Positions 63,971 to 64,000 of a DNA stretch of 64,000 bases are shown here, in pieces. The position numbers were made by a program, and so were the translations under genes. Below the pieces are notes generated by a model that made no database searches, was not told where the DNA came from, and was given only the letters and a program-made list of their open reading frames with translations. Position 1 is the stretch's first letter. Each line of letters starts with the position of its first letter. The DNA is taken from NCBI RefSeq assembly GCF_001421765.1, contig NZ_LMLA01000005.1:1-64000 (forward strand). The letters run 5' to 3'. The stretch comes from Sphingomonas sp. Leaf32. Its GTDB lineage: Bacteria > Pseudomonadota > Alphaproteobacteria > Sphingomonadales > Sphingomonadaceae.

Positions 63971-64000
63971 AACCGTTCGTGCTGAGTAGGGACTGAGCTT
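63971..64000. repeat. Type 3 dispersed element, cut by window end
   Basis: AACCGTTCGTGCTGAGTAG followed by GGACTGAGCTT matches the left arm of the element at 53151. The rest lies beyond the window. The 117 bases between the FAD gene and this repeat show no gene. Confidence 0.7.

Overview
The window looks like a chromosomal segment of a sphingomonad (Alphaproteobacteria, probably Sphingomonas or a close relative). The evidence is high GC throughout, five TonB-dependent receptors in 64 kb, a LOV-HTH light regulator, CsbD- and entericidin-type stress genes, and short REP-like elements (GTCACCCCGGACTTGTTCCGG type and AACCGTTCGTGCTGAG type) typical of this group. No tRNA, rRNA, prophage, transposase or CRISPR array was seen. 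Genes are tightly packed, and many adjacent pairs overlap by ATGA or GTGA.

Layout. 1-171: end of a GFA-family protein. 0.3-7.8 kb: complete histidine utilisation locus (hutI-hutH-hutG-hutU on the minus strand, each junction a 4-bp ATGA overlap; divergent hutF; hutC). 8.0-12.1 kb: TonB receptor, PepSY-TM protein and DUF3088 protein, behind a second copy of the presumed HutC operator. 12.1-14.0 kb: DmeF/RcnR-type nickel/cobalt efflux pair, divergent from DUF1289 and DUF3147 genes. 14.1-15.7 kb: Tat-exported GH43 enzyme. 15.8-24.6 kb: a small SnoaL/CaMKII-AD-like protein (possible iota-carbonic-anhydrase relative), an STN-bearing TonB receptor, an acid phosphatase-like protein, a second TonB receptor and a FecI/FecR pair. 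24.7-31.2 kb: TetR regulator, P450, MFS transporter, TonB receptor and N-methyl amino-acid oxidase-like flavoenzyme, with two identical-arm palindromes between the divergent transcripts. 31.4-36.1 kb: CnrY/CnrX/CnrH-like metal-sensing ECF sigma system followed by copAB. 36.2-40.1 kb: envelope-stress style genes around a PAS-LuxR regulator. 40.4-41.7 kb: soluble chemoreceptor. 42.3-43.8 kb: OprP-type porin. 43.9-47.8 kb: beta-oxidation pair with a divergent MerR regulator. 47.9-53.0 kb: M20 peptidase, TerC protein, secreted hypothetical and M28 peptidase. 53.3-55.7 kb: ABC-2 exporter. 55.9-58.1 kb: katG. 58.2-60.4 kb: ZnuD-like TonB receptor behind a near-consensus Zur box. 60.7-62.1 kb: small secreted protein, DUF427, DCC/DUF393 and an unlisted 32-residue membrane peptide. 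62.2-63.9 kb: blue-light LOV-HTH regulator divergent from a renalase-like FAD protein.

The genes form several self-contained regulons in which a transport function, an enzyme set and a local regulator sit together. The most informative signals are regulatory: matching HutC-like sites tie a TonB/PepSY uptake operon to histidine catabolism; twin CGATACA-N4-TGTATCG palindromes tie a receptor plus flavin oxidase to a P450 plus exporter; a Zur box identifies the substrate class of the 58-kb receptor; and a G6-tract palindrome matches the RcnR-type repressor beside it. All functional assignments come from reading the sequence; no database search was run.
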